Shown here: positions 15,826 through 24,454 of the stretch, one piece after another | How the letters are laid out: each line of letters starts with the position of its first letter | Position numbering within the stretch: position 1 is the first letter of the stretch | NCBI RefSeq assembly: GCF_003130405.1 | Contig: NZ_QEAS01000004.1 | Coordinates: forward strand, 11,343-43,885 | Direction: 5' to 3' | DNA from: Pararcticibacter amylolyticus | GTDB lineage: Bacteria > Bacteroidota > Bacteroidia > Sphingobacteriales > Sphingobacteriaceae | Length of the DNA: 32,543 bases | Position numbers and translations under genes: made by a program | The notes under the pieces: generated by a model | What the model was told of the DNA's origin: nothing | The model's database searches: none | Seen by the model: only the letters and a program-made list of their open reading frames with translations

Positions 15826-17823
15826 ATGAATAAATATCTAATCTTTCTGTTGTTGTTGTTTAGCAGGAGCGCTTTTGCCCAGCAACAAATCCCGCTGGAT
15901 GAAAAGCGGCATGTAGACAGCCTTACAACCGTGCTCCGGTCAACAAGTACGGACAGCGCTAAAGCTATTGCCAGTTTCATGCTGGTTGAGTACTGGAAAT
16001 TTAAAGACACCACCCAAAGCAAGACATTTCTTATAAAGGGAAGACAACTGGCCCGCAAATCAGCCTATCTCCGGGCCTTGTCGCACTTTTACGAAGGGCA
16101 GTACTATTATAACTGGAACGTTAGAAAAGCAGCAGTCGCTTTTGCAAAAGCACAAAAGGCCTTGTCCGCGTTTCACACGCCGGCAGCTTATAGCCGGCAG
16201 GCTGCCGCCTGGTACAATTACGCCTTGATGAATCGGGATAAGGGCTATGAGTTTATAGCACGGATTACACTTCAATATGTACTCCCCAATGCAGAGAAAG
16301 CGGGCGATAAAATAATGCTCGCCCATTTCTACACTCAGCTTTCAACCATACTGATGAATAACTATCAGTTTACGAAAGCCAGCAATTATAACAATAAGGC
16401 TATTGCCTTACTGGAAAAGACAAACCCGGCATCGACCAATCTGCTCTTTGCATACCTCAACGGCGTAAGTATTAATTGTTATGATGGCAAACCGGCAGCG
16501 GCGAAGATCCTGCTACAAAAAGCACATGCCTTACTGGCGCCTTTCCCCGGCTCTGTTAATTACACACTCTACTATTATAATGAGGCTTTATACTTCACAA
16601 CGGTGAAATCATACCAACAGGCACTCCAAAGCGCTGATAAAGGGTTAGTATTGGCAGGAAAGTATAACCAGAAGCAGTTATACCAGCAATTTTTCTTTCG
16701 TAAGTATGCTGCTTATGCAGAACTAAAGGAATATGCTAGTGCCCAGCGTGTCCTGCTGGACATTGTTAAAGATGGTACGCTTCTGTCGAGTGTAAATGAT
16801 AAGGCTATGATATATGGTGAACTGGCTAAAAACAGCAGCCTGATGGGAAATTATAAACAGGCCTATCTTTGGCAAACCAGGCACCAGCAGCTGACTGATA
16901 GCATTCATGATAACCAAACCGAACTTAAGATCAATGAGCTGGAAACGAAATATCGTTCGATTGAGAGTCAGAAAAGGATCGCACATCTGCAGGCTCAGAA
17001 TAAGCAAGCCGAACTGGGAGCAAAGAACCAGCATCTTTTCAACTGGCTGCTGGGTACCGGCTGTCTGTCGCTACTGGTTATTCTTGGAATGGTGATGCTG
17101 AACGCGGGAAACAGCCGGAAACTGGCAGCGCAAAAGGAGATCAATTACCAGCAACAATTGCATGAACTGGAACAAAAACAACAGCTTAAAATTACCAAGG
17201 CCATGCTGGACGGAGAGGAACATGAACGGGAACGGGTTGCGCGTGATCTGCATGATGGATTGGGTGGTATGCTGGCTGGTGTAAAGATTGGCTTGTCGGG
17301 CCTGGTAAACACAAATGGGGGAGTTGAACAGGAAAAAGACTTGTACCGCATCATCGGTCAGCTGGATTCTTCGGTCAGTGAATTACGACGCATTGCACGG
17401 AATCTGCTTCCCGAGACGCTTCTGAAATTCGGTCTGGAAGTGTCTTTGAAGGATCTTACCGAATTTTATATGCGCGATGGGTTGCATATCGACTTTCAGA
17501 CGTTTTATATTCAAAAAGATATAGCGCTTAGTGTTCAGCTCAACATTTATCGTATTGTACAGGAGTTGCTCTCCAATGCTATCCGTCACGCACAGGCAAA
17601 AAATATCCTGTTGCAATGCAGCCAGAATGACTCTGTATTTTTTATTACATTAGAGGATGACGGGATCGGTTTTGACACCGCTGTTCTGGAAAAACGTAAG
17701 GGTATGGGTCTGGAAAATCTGAAGAACCGTATCGGTTACCTGAAAGGGAAATTTGAACTGCGTTCCGTGATCAATGAGGGGACCACTATTAATATCGAAC
17801 TTAATACCAACGCTGATGCCTGA
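15826..17823 (+). CDS. TPR-containing sensor histidine kinase
   Basis: 665 residues from the ATG at 15826; the frame also opens upstream at a TTG (15784), but MNKYLIFLLLLFSRSAFAQQ is a clear signal peptide. A periplasmic part of about 370 residues contains TPR-like helical pairs (HFYTQLSTILMNNYQFTKAS; SYQQALQSADKGLVLAGKYN). A single membrane helix at about 404-425 leads into a coiled coil, then the HisKA_3 box ERERVARDLHDGLGGMLAGV with phospho-acceptor His476. The ATPase domain has the N box QELLSNAIRHAQ (Asn584), DDGIGFD and GMGLENLKNRI. It phosphorylates the response regulator that overlaps its 3' end. Confidence 0.93.
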   Translation: MNKYLIFLLLLFSRSAFAQQQIPLDEKRHVDSLTTVLRSTSTDSAKAIASFMLVEYWKFKDTTQSKTFLIKGRQLARKSAYLRALSHFYEGQYYYNWNVRKAAVAFAKAQKALSAFHTPAAYSRQAAAWYNYALMNRDKGYEFIARITLQYVLPNAEKAGDKIMLAHFYTQLSTILMNNYQFTKASNYNNKAIALLEKTNPASTNLLFAYLNGVSINCYDGKPAAAKILLQKAHALLAPFPGSVNYTLYYYNEALYFTTVKSYQQALQSADKGLVLAGKYNQKQLYQQFFFRKYAAYAELKEYASAQRVLLDIVKDGTLLSSVNDKAMIYGELAKNSSLMGNYKQAYLWQTRHQQLTDSIHDNQTELKINELETKYRSIESQKRIAHLQAQNKQAELGAKNQHLFNWLLGTGCLSLLVILGMVMLNAGNSRKLAAQKEINYQQQLHELEQKQQLKITKAMLDGEEHERERVARDLHDGLGGMLAGVKIGLSGLVNTNGGVEQEKDLYRIIGQLDSSVSELRRIARNLLPETLLKFGLEVSLKDLTEFYMRDGLHIDFQTFYIQKDIALSVQLNIYRIVQELLSNAIRHAQAKNILLQCSQNDSVFFITLEDDGIGFDTAVLEKRKGMGLENLKNRIGYLKGKFELRSVINEGTTINIELNTNADA

Positions 17824-18445
17824 GCTGCTTACCGCTATTGTTGATGATCACCCGATTGTGATTGAAGGATTGAAGACACTTCTCTCGCATGAGACAAACC
17901 TCAAGATCATTGGTGGTTTTTGCAAGGGGGAAGATTTCTTATCCTACCTAAGCGGCCATGCCCTGGATCTGGTGCTTTTAGATGTTACCCTGCCCGACAT
18001 CAGCGGAATTGAATTATGTCAAAGGATCAAACAAATCTCTTTATCAACCAGCATTTTGATTTTAAGTAACCATACCGAAAGGAGCATCATCATGCAGGCA
18101 ATACAGAATGGTGCCAGTGGCTATTTGTTAAAAAACAGTTCGATAGAGGAATTAAGACATTGCATAGCAGAAGCGGTCAAAGGAAACATCTGTTATAGTA
18201 AAGAAGTAATGGAGATCATCAGCCGGCCGTCGAAGAACGAACTGCAGGGTGTGCCACGGCTTACACGCCGCGAAAAGGAAATACTTGCGCTTATTGCCGC
18301 GGGTAAAACCAGTCAGATGATAGGTCAGGAATTGTTCCTTAGCCCGCTCACCGTTGACACTCACCGCAAGAACCTGATTCAGAAATTTGGAGTTAAGAAT
18401 GTTGCGGAACTGATTATGGCGGCTAATCAGCAGCAGTTGCTTTAA
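17816..18445 (+). CDS. LuxR-type response regulator (NarL/FixJ group)
   Basis: A 209-residue regulator. The ATG at 17816 overlaps the kinase stop by 8 bases; a longer frame starting at 17774 would be entirely inside the kinase gene. The receiver domain has acidic Asp-Asp (VDDH, residues 8-11) and phospho-acceptor Asp56 in VLLDVTLPD. The C-terminal LuxR HTH reads LTRREKEILALIAAGKTSQM, then LSPLTVDTHRKNLIQKFGVK. Translational coupling with the kinase makes the pair certain. Likely targets are the divergent envelope operon and this operon itself. Confidence 0.94.
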   Translation: MPELLTAIVDDHPIVIEGLKTLLSHETNLKIIGGFCKGEDFLSYLSGHALDLVLLDVTLPDISGIELCQRIKQISLSTSILILSNHTERSIIMQAIQNGASGYLLKNSSIEELRHCIAEAVKGNICYSKEVMEIISRPSKNELQGVPRLTRREKEILALIAAGKTSQMIGQELFLSPLTVDTHRKNLIQKFGVKNVAELIMAANQQQLL

Positions 18446-18526
18446 ATACAAATAAAGGAAGAGCTCACTTTGCAGAAATGACGGTTTTTTGTCCATTCAT
18501 CTCCAGATAAGGGGCGAGGCTCCGGG

Positions 18527-19756
18527 TTAGTCTTTGCGCAGACTGGAAAGCTTGAAATTACTTACAGTACCAGAGCCCGTAAAAGCAATCCGCACGCCGA
18601 CGATGCGGCCAATCCCTTTTGGAAACTTGTCTCTGAAAACAAGAGTACCGTTCAGGCTGATCCCGATCTCCGCGGAAGAAACGGCACACCTTAACTGTAC
18701 AGGTTTGTTGAAGTCAACACCAAAACCTGAAAGGTTATGGGTTTTGCCATCAATAGCGCGGTCGCCCAGCAGAAGCAACAGATCCCCTACACAACCCGGA
18801 GCTGACATCGGGATCCTGATTACGCCCCCGGTTCCGAGTAGCATAACACTCGCTTGCCGGCACGGCGCGGAAACCCGCGTAAAAGTATTTTGCAGCAACA
18901 TGGAAAGTTCGAAGGCTTCCGATGGAACTTCCATATCCTTAGCAACGCGTGAGAGAAGGAAAACGGGAGGCTCATTCTGATAGTCTTTGGGGCCGATGTT
19001 CACATCGGCTTCTTCAAGTCCCATCGAGCCGTCTTTCATATACAGCTCCCTTGGCAGGTAACCTGGGATGGGCTCTTTCTGAAGAACGCCGATCCAGTCG
19101 GATTCGATAAGAAGGTCATGTTCTTTAACTACCGAATCGTCCAGAACGAGTTTAGCACGGTAATAGCCCGGCAGGTAATACGTGCTGGAGTACTCGTGCC
19201 TGTTCTTATCGACTCTGAACCTCCGTCTTTTATCCCAGTTCTGCTGGATAAAAACGCTGTCCGCATTGGACCTGGTGGCATCGTACTTAAATATGACGGT
19301 ATTGGGTATACCATTGGTAACCGGCTTGCTTGAAAAGCGGATGTTGCTATACCTCAAGGTTTTTACGGACTGCCTCTGTAAGATAAATGCAATCAGCGTC
19401 AATACAATAGTAACAACGGTCACCAGGAGTGGAATTCTATACTTTCTATTTGTGACTTTCGGCTCCTCCAACGCCGCTGTTGCTTCTTCCTGCCAGTGAC
19501 AAAAAGATCTCCAGTTTGGAAAATCGACAAAGCGGGCCAGGGCATCCAGCGTCGCCAGGTTCGGCGTGCTGTTATACCTGACTTTTCCCCAGATCCGCTT
19601 CAGGGTGCTGGCACTTAACAGCACTCCCGTCTTTTTAAATATCTCCCCGCTCAAGGTTTCAAAGTCCTGGGACTGCCAATTATCGCTTTTCCCCCAGCCG
19701 ATCCTGGTTTCCACCAGCGTTCTGTATTTTTCGATAAAAAACTGGGTATCAGTCAT
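18527..19756 (-). CDS. Predicted membrane-spanning transcription factor: HTH, TM, PKD-like and LamG-like domains
   Basis: A 409-residue protein with an unusual arrangement. Residues 1-95 look like a DNA-binding domain with an HTH core (LSGEIFKKTGVLLSASTLKR, IWGKVRYNSTPNLATLDALA). One membrane helix follows at about 106-127 (IPLLVTVVTIVLTLIAFIL). The outer part has a PKD-like sandwich (about 135-230; NTVIFKYDATRSNADSVFIQ, then YYRAKLVLDDSVVKEHDLLI) and a LamG-like jelly roll (about 240-409, ending GSGTVSNFKLSSLR). A one-protein sensor-regulator is inferred, with the LamG domain reading a glycan or envelope signal. It is divergent from a secreted LamG-like gene at 19876, the likely target. Confidence 0.82.
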   Translation of the reverse strand: MTDTQFFIEKYRTLVETRIGWGKSDNWQSQDFETLSGEIFKKTGVLLSASTLKRIWGKVRYNSTPNLATLDALARFVDFPNWRSFCHWQEEATAALEEPKVTNRKYRIPLLVTVVTIVLTLIAFILQRQSVKTLRYSNIRFSSKPVTNGIPNTVIFKYDATRSNADSVFIQQNWDKRRRFRVDKNRHEYSSTYYLPGYYRAKLVLDDSVVKEHDLLIESDWIGVLQKEPIPGYLPRELYMKDGSMGLEEADVNIGPKDYQNEPPVFLLSRVAKDMEVPSEAFELSMLLQNTFTRVSAPCRQASVMLLGTGGVIRIPMSAPGCVGDLLLLLGDRAIDGKTHNLSGFGVDFNKPVQLRCAVSSAEIGISLNGTLVFRDKFPKGIGRIVGVRIAFTGSGTVSNFKLSSLRKD

Positions 19757-19775
19757 GTTGTTTACCTGTTCACGC

Positions 19776-19801
19776 TTGAACGGATTTGAACCCGCCTTGA
19801 A
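19776..19801. promoter_or_regulatory. Helically phased TTGAA direct repeats
   Basis: TTGAA occurs at 19776, 19786 and 19797, a spacing of 10 and 11 bases, 20-45 bases upstream of the membrane-bound regulator's start and in the gap between it and the divergent LamG-like gene. The first copy is also the right arm of GTTCA-CGCT-TGAAC (19768-19781). A candidate autoregulatory operator. Confidence 0.35.
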
Positions 19802-19875
19802 TTTAAACTCCCGGGATTTTCTTTTTCCTTTGGTTGCAATGATAATAATGCAAAGTTTAAAAACAAATTTTTCTG

Positions 19876-20544
19876 ATGAACCGATTTAACAAAACAGGTA
19901 TTTGCGCGATATTGATTTGTTGCGCCTTCAATGCACTGGGACAAAAGCCGATCCGTGTACCGCTGAAAAAGAACAACCTTAGGGCAGTGAACCGGGAAAT
20001 TGAGATCCTTTCCGATGAGCACAAAGGCAGAGTAGTCCGGGTTAATGCGGCGAATAACCCGGGAGTAGTCTGGATCAATGACCTGCATTTTAAAAGTGGC
20101 AGCATTGAATTCGATGTGAAAGGAAAAGATGTGCTGCAGGAGAGTTTTGTGGGTGTCGCCTTTCATGGCAGTAACGACAGTACCTATGAATCGGTCTATT
20201 GCAGGCCCTTTAATTTTAATGCAAAGGATAGCGTGAGAAAAGCACATGCGGTTCAGTATATCGCCCTGCCCGATTATGACTGGCCTTACTTAAGGAAAAA
20301 CTTTCCGGGAAAATACGAAGCTCCGGTAAATTCCTTCATCGACCCCAACGATTGGTTCCATGTAAAGGTTGAAGTGAGCGGCAAACTAATCCGGGTTTTC
20401 ATTAACGGGGACAGGATCCCATTGCCCGAAATTCCTCCACTGAGAGAACAGCTTGACGGAAAGGTTGGCTTCTGGGTGGGTGATGGCTCCGACGGGGCAT
20501 TTTCGAACCTGGTGATCACCGGCGGCCAATGGTTCAAAAAATGA
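19876..20544 (+). CDS. Secreted LamG-like / 3-keto-disaccharide-hydrolase-like protein
   Basis: A 222-residue exported protein; the signal peptide MNRFNKTGICAILICCAF ends near ALGQ. The core carries the jelly-roll strands SGSIEFDVKGKDVLQESFVG, VGVAFHG, FNFNAKDSVRKAHAVQY and a closing set FHVKVEVSGKLIRVFINGDR, then VGFWVGDGSDGAFSNLVIT. This is the pattern of DUF1080-like/LamG domains. Catalytic residues cannot be assigned, so binding or hydrolysis remains open. It is divergent from the membrane-bound HTH regulator and 124 bases before an alpha/beta hydrolase on the same strand. Confidence 0.8.
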   Translation: MNRFNKTGICAILICCAFNALGQKPIRVPLKKNNLRAVNREIEILSDEHKGRVVRVNAANNPGVVWINDLHFKSGSIEFDVKGKDVLQESFVGVAFHGSNDSTYESVYCRPFNFNAKDSVRKAHAVQYIALPDYDWPYLRKNFPGKYEAPVNSFIDPNDWFHVKVEVSGKLIRVFINGDRIPLPEIPPLREQLDGKVGFWVGDGSDGAFSNLVITGGQWFKK

Positions 20545-20668
20545 CCGGCCTGAAAAATTAGTTCACTGATCGTGTATATTCCACTTCGGAGCCCCCTGAA
20601 TTTGCAGGAAAATGATATATTGTACCAGAAATAAGAACGCCTGGGAAGGCCGGCAAATATTCTGTTAA

Positions 20669-21433
20669 ATGAAACACCTTATTTTAATTCTGCTATCAGC
20701 AACGGGCATCCTGCTGGGGGGCGCCACAATGAATCGGGCGGGGTATAATCAGACATATTCTTTTAAGATGGATACGCTGACCTATGTGGACAGCTCCCGA
20801 AATAGAAAAATTCCGGTTGCGCTTTATCGACCGGAGCAAATAAGGCCAGGGGTGATCATCTTCAGCCATGGCTATGGACAGAACGGAGGCGGCGACTATC
20901 TCGCCTATTCCTACCTGACAGATTTTCTGGCTGCAAAGGGATATTTTGTAGCCAGCATCCAGCATGAGCTTCCCACTGATGAGCTAATGCCCGCAACAGG
21001 CATTCCGCAGATCGTCAGACGTCCCTTTTGGGAACGTGGGGCTGACAATATCCAGTTTGTAATAAACCAGCTAAAAAAGGGGTATCCTGACCTTGACTTT
21101 AACCATATCACCCTCATTGGTCATTCCAACGGCGGTGATATGACTGCTTTGTTCCCGCAGAAGTATCCAGGCATCGTTTCGAAGATCATCACGCTGGACA
21201 ACCGGCGAATGCCATTTCCCTATGATAGAAACTTGAAAATCTATTCACTGCGTTCTGGCGATCAGCCGGCAGATGAGGGGGTAGTACCTGCGGCGGCTGA
21301 GATGAAAAGATCAGGAATGGTCATTATCAAACTAGCAGACGTAAAGCATGACGACATGGATGACCATGCTAATGCTGGACAGCGAAAGGTGATCCGGCAA
21401 TATGTTCTGAAGTTTTTGAACGATCCTTTTTAG
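20669..21433 (+). CDS. Secreted alpha/beta hydrolase
   Basis: A 254-residue protein with a signal peptide (MKHLILILLSATGILLGG). The hydrolase core begins IPVALYRPEQIRPGVIIFSH with the oxyanion-hole segment HGYGQNGGG. The nucleophile elbow is GHSNGG (Ser153). The acid and His are probably the later Asp and His in LADVKHDDMDDHANAG, though the assignment is not certain. Likely an esterase or dienelactone-hydrolase-like enzyme acting outside the cytoplasm. The substrate is unknown. Confidence 0.83.
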   Translation: MKHLILILLSATGILLGGATMNRAGYNQTYSFKMDTLTYVDSSRNRKIPVALYRPEQIRPGVIIFSHGYGQNGGGDYLAYSYLTDFLAAKGYFVASIQHELPTDELMPATGIPQIVRRPFWERGADNIQFVINQLKKGYPDLDFNHITLIGHSNGGDMTALFPQKYPGIVSKIITLDNRRMPFPYDRNLKIYSLRSGDQPADEGVVPAAAEMKRSGMVIIKLADVKHDDMDDHANAGQRKVIRQYVLKFLNDPF

Positions 21434-21495
21434 CGCCCTTTGTAATCCGGTCGGGATAAGCGGCGATAAAAAAAGCGATATTCACCTATTGAAGA

Positions 21496-21935
21496 ATGAC
21501 AAAAATTCCAGTACATCAATTAAAAGAGCGAACCAGCCTTCGCTTACACTTAAAGCGTTTTGATAAGGGCGTATTTTCCGAAGATGAAGAAAAAGTGTTC
21601 GGTGTTCATAGAGATAACCATTACATTTTCTTTGTCCTTGAGAAAGGGGATGCTTCTGTTAACATCGACTTTGAGGACGTCCTTTTGCCTGGACGTTCAT
21701 TATATTATGTATTACCCGGTCAGGTACATCAACACATCGTTACTCAGGGCGCTGACGGATGGTTTGTAGCGGCAGATACTGCACTGGTGCCTGCTGAATG
21801 CCGCCGCATATTTGAAGCAAATCTATTTCTGCAGCAGCCCTTTAGCTTGAATGATACGCAATTACAACAATGCAGCGGATTGCTGAACCTGCTTTTTGAA
21901 AAATATAGAGAGCATGACAACCAAACCTTTGAAGT
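21496..21935 (+). pseudogene. AraC-family regulator truncated by deletion
   Basis: The ATG at 21496 opens the cupin half of an AraC regulator (about 146 residues: KIPVHQLKERTSLRLHLKRF, then VLPGQVHQHIVTQGADGWFV). It is clearly related to the intact AraC at 24479 (shared (K/Q)IPVH, the PGQ(V/I)H element and the GWF(V/L)A strand). Just after LLFEKYREHDNQTF the reading continues into unrelated out-of-frame residues to a stop at 22086, because the next bases belong to an MFS gene. The whole C-terminal HTH half is gone, so it cannot bind DNA as AraC proteins do. Confidence 0.82.
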
Positions 21936-21937
21936 AA

Positions 21938-23100
21938 TGGCAATTCGTGGCTACGATTATTGTATCAGCGATCATCGAACTGATCGACACGACCATAGTC
22001 AATGTCTCAATCAACACCATGAGCGGGAATCTCGGCGCTTCACTCGAGGATACCGCCTGGGTGATAACTTCTTATGCGATTGCTAATGTTATCGTTATTC
22101 CTATGACCAGCTTTTTGGCTGAAAAAATTGGCCGGAAGCAATATTATATCGGTTCTATATTACTGTTTACCCTGACCTCGCTCTTTTGCGGACTGTCTGC
22201 CAATCTTTGGACGCTGGTATTCTTTCGCTTTTTGCAGGGAGTCGGTGGTGGCGCATTGTTGTCTACCTCACAAGCTATTTTGTTCGATACCTTTCCGCCC
22301 AACCAACGCGCGCTGGTCAGCGGCATATTTAGCCTGGGCATTATTATAGGCCCTTCTATTGGTCCGGTTATGGGCGGCTATATTGTCGACAACCTTTCCT
22401 GGCAGGATATTTTTTATGTGAATATTCCGATTGGGTTAACAGCAGCGTTTTTATCCTACGCATATTTGAGACCTTCTGCTCCATCCAGAGACGGGCGGCG
22501 TATCGACTGGCTGGGGATTGGCCTGCTGACAGCTGGTGTAGGATCGTTGCAGGTAGTATTGGAACGTGGCGAGACCGAAGATTGGTTTGCAGCTGGTTAT
22601 ATCGTTGTACTCAGTATTGTTTCAGTATTGTGTATCACCCTGCTTATCTGGTGGGAACTGCGGATCACTAACCCGATCATTAATTTCAGGGTGCTGAAAA
22701 GCCGCACGCTGGCTATATCAGCGGTCATGACCTTCATCCTGGGATTCGGCTTATTCAGCAATTTATTCGTATTCCCGCTGTTTTCACAACGGTTAATTGG
22801 GTATTCAGCTTTTCAAACCGGCATGATGTTACTGCCTCAGACCCATTTACCTATGAGCGTATGCAGATGTTCATCCGCAACTTTATGAATCATGGTTCAA
22901 CGTATTTCGAAGCAAATAAAAAGGCTTTAGGTGCATTGGAAGCGACCATTGCGCGGCAAAGCTTCCTGATGAGTTATATGAATGCTTTTTTTCTTATTGC
23001 GCTTCTCAATACCATTTGCATTCCGTTGGTGATCATGACCATAAAACGCAGCAAAGGCATTGCCAAACCGTCAGCGAATATTACAATATCCGACCATTAA
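21938..23100 (+). pseudogene. DHA2/EmrB-type MFS permease with two deletions
   Basis: Permease homology begins at TGG 21938 with WQFVATIIVSAIIELIDTTI; the first residues of the protein are missing. It is closely related to the intact permease at 5863 (VITSYAIANVIVIPM; FLQGVGGGALLSTSQAILFD; FSLGIIIGPSIGPVMGGYIV). At about 22838 the frame breaks: the C-terminus continues in another frame as SDPFTYERMQMFIRNFMNHG and runs to 23100. By comparison with the 526-residue intact copy about 130-150 residues are lost there. The remaining frames (21947-22888 and 22861-23100) are unlikely to make a working pump. Confidence 0.85.
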
Positions 23101-23188
23101 CACTTTAATTTCAATTATAAATAAGACTATAATCACCTGGGGCGCAAGCAGCAGATTATTACGCCGTGAAGAACGTCCTGGCTGACGA

Positions 23189-23248
23189 TTCCGCGGATCA
23201 TCCACCTATTTCCGCGATCCGTTATCCCATTTGATTTATGATTCCGCG
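23189..23248. promoter_or_regulatory. Three phased TTCCGCG repeats upstream of the PobA-like gene
   Basis: TTCCGCG occurs at 23189-23195, 23210-23216 and 23242-23248, on the same strand and 21 and 32 bases apart (two and three helical turns). The third copy abuts a near-consensus -7 box (GAAATTTG, 23248-23255). AraC/XylS activators bind direct repeats on one DNA face, and one is encoded just downstream at 24479. Inferred operator. Confidence 0.45.
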
Positions 23249-23287
23249 AAATTTGCATGTTATTAATTAAGAACAGGTAAATAAAAA

Positions 23288-24454
23288 ATGGAAGAAACTA
23301 AAGTAGTCATCATAGGAGCCGGTGTATGCGGATTAACGCTTGCAACTTTTTTGCAGAAATCTGGAATATCCTGTGTAGTATTGGAAAGGCGCGACCGTGC
23401 CTATATTGAGACTCGTCAGCGTGCCGGCGTAGTTGATTCCCGTGCGGTGAGAATGTTCGAAGATTGGGGCATGGCGGATAAGCTGCTCAGTGGTCCGGCT
23501 GCGTATGCCATTGAATACCGCCTGAACGGCTCACCCATGGTGTTTATCGGCGACGACGACAATGGCGCTCAAAGTCTGTTCTGTACGCAGCAAATGCTGG
23601 TTAACAATTTACTACGCGACCTGATCGATGTAACCGCAGGTGACGTCCGGTTCGGGATCACTGATGTAAGCATAAGGAATGTGGTAAATGAGCGACCTCA
23701 GGTTTCGTATACCGATCAAAGCGGTCAGCACCAGATTACCTGCGATTATATCGCCGGATGTGACGCAGATCGCGGTGTTAGCCGGTCATCTGTTCCTGAA
23801 GGCATCCTGACAAAGTACAGCTATGAGTATGGTTATGCCTGGCTGGCGGCATTGGTGGAAGCTCCGGTAACCGGATATCCGATTATGGCCATTAGCGAAC
23901 ACGGATTTGCCGCACAGCTTCCGCGTGGTCCGCAAAGGAGCCGCTATTATCTGCAATGTGCTTTAAGCGACAATGCTGCGGATTGGCCTGATGAGCGTAT
24001 CTGGGATGAGATCAGATTAAGAGTTGGCGACGATTATGTTAAAAATGCCCATATCCATAATATCGAGTTCGTGCCTTTTCGGTCGGTCGTTTATTCGCCC
24101 ATGCAGTACAATCATCTTTTCCTTGCCGGGGATGCTGCGCACATCGTTCCTCCAGTAAGCGCTAAGGGTATGAACCTGGGTTTATATGATGTAGACATCC
24201 TGGCTCAGGCGCTGATCAGGGCAGCGAAGGAACACGACCTAACTGCCCTGGAAAGTTATTCTGATACTTGTTTGCGGCATATATGGAATTACCAGGACTT
24301 TGCCTTATGGATGGCTGATACCATGCATGATGCTGGTGATCCGACCTTACATGGGGCGTTCCGGCAGATGGTTGCGAGGGCTAGGCTGAATAACCTCTTC
24401 CGTTCTGCTACAGCAGCCCGTTTGCATATGGAATATCAGGGCGGAACGAACTAA
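23288..24454 (+). CDS. PobA-like aromatic FAD hydroxylase with altered pocket
   Basis: A 388-residue class A flavin monooxygenase very close to 4-hydroxybenzoate 3-monooxygenase. It has GAGVCG (10-15), TRQRAGVVDSR, CDYIAGCD (Asp159) and LFLAGDAAHIVPP (Asp282), all with PobA-like surroundings. Comparing with remembered Pseudomonas PobA, the residues equivalent to Arg214, Arg220, Tyr222, Pro293, Asn300 and Tyr385 are present (Arg213, Arg219, Tyr221, Pro in IVPP, Asn in KGMN, Tyr383). Those matching Tyr201 and Ser212 are Met200 and Leu211. So it most likely hydroxylates an aromatic ring, but perhaps not 4-hydroxybenzoate. An AraC regulator follows on the same strand. Confidence 0.86.
   Translation: MEETKVVIIGAGVCGLTLATFLQKSGISCVVLERRDRAYIETRQRAGVVDSRAVRMFEDWGMADKLLSGPAAYAIEYRLNGSPMVFIGDDDNGAQSLFCTQQMLVNNLLRDLIDVTAGDVRFGITDVSIRNVVNERPQVSYTDQSGQHQITCDYIAGCDADRGVSRSSVPEGILTKYSYEYGYAWLAALVEAPVTGYPIMAISEHGFAAQLPRGPQRSRYYLQCALSDNAADWPDERIWDEIRLRVGDDYVKNAHIHNIEFVPFRSVVYSPMQYNHLFLAGDAAHIVPPVSAKGMNLGLYDVDILAQALIRAAKEHDLTALESYSDTCLRHIWNYQDFALWMADTMHDAGDPTLHGAFRQMVARARLNNLFRSATAARLHMEYQGGTN

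Noticed and set aside
19771-19800. tRNA-like T-arm (minus strand GCGGGTTCAAATCCG)
   Set aside because: Only the T-loop core fits. The T stem does not pair beyond two or three bases and there is no anticodon arm, D arm or acceptor stem around it.
21496-22086. A 196-residue AraC protein with a novel C-terminus
   Set aside because: The last 50 residues are the MFS gene read in the wrong frame, so the novel C-terminus is an artefact of the deletion.
21947-22888. A 313-residue short MFS transporter
   Set aside because: It lacks the N-terminus and the second half; the missing C-terminal piece follows in another frame. It is a broken gene, not a short transporter.
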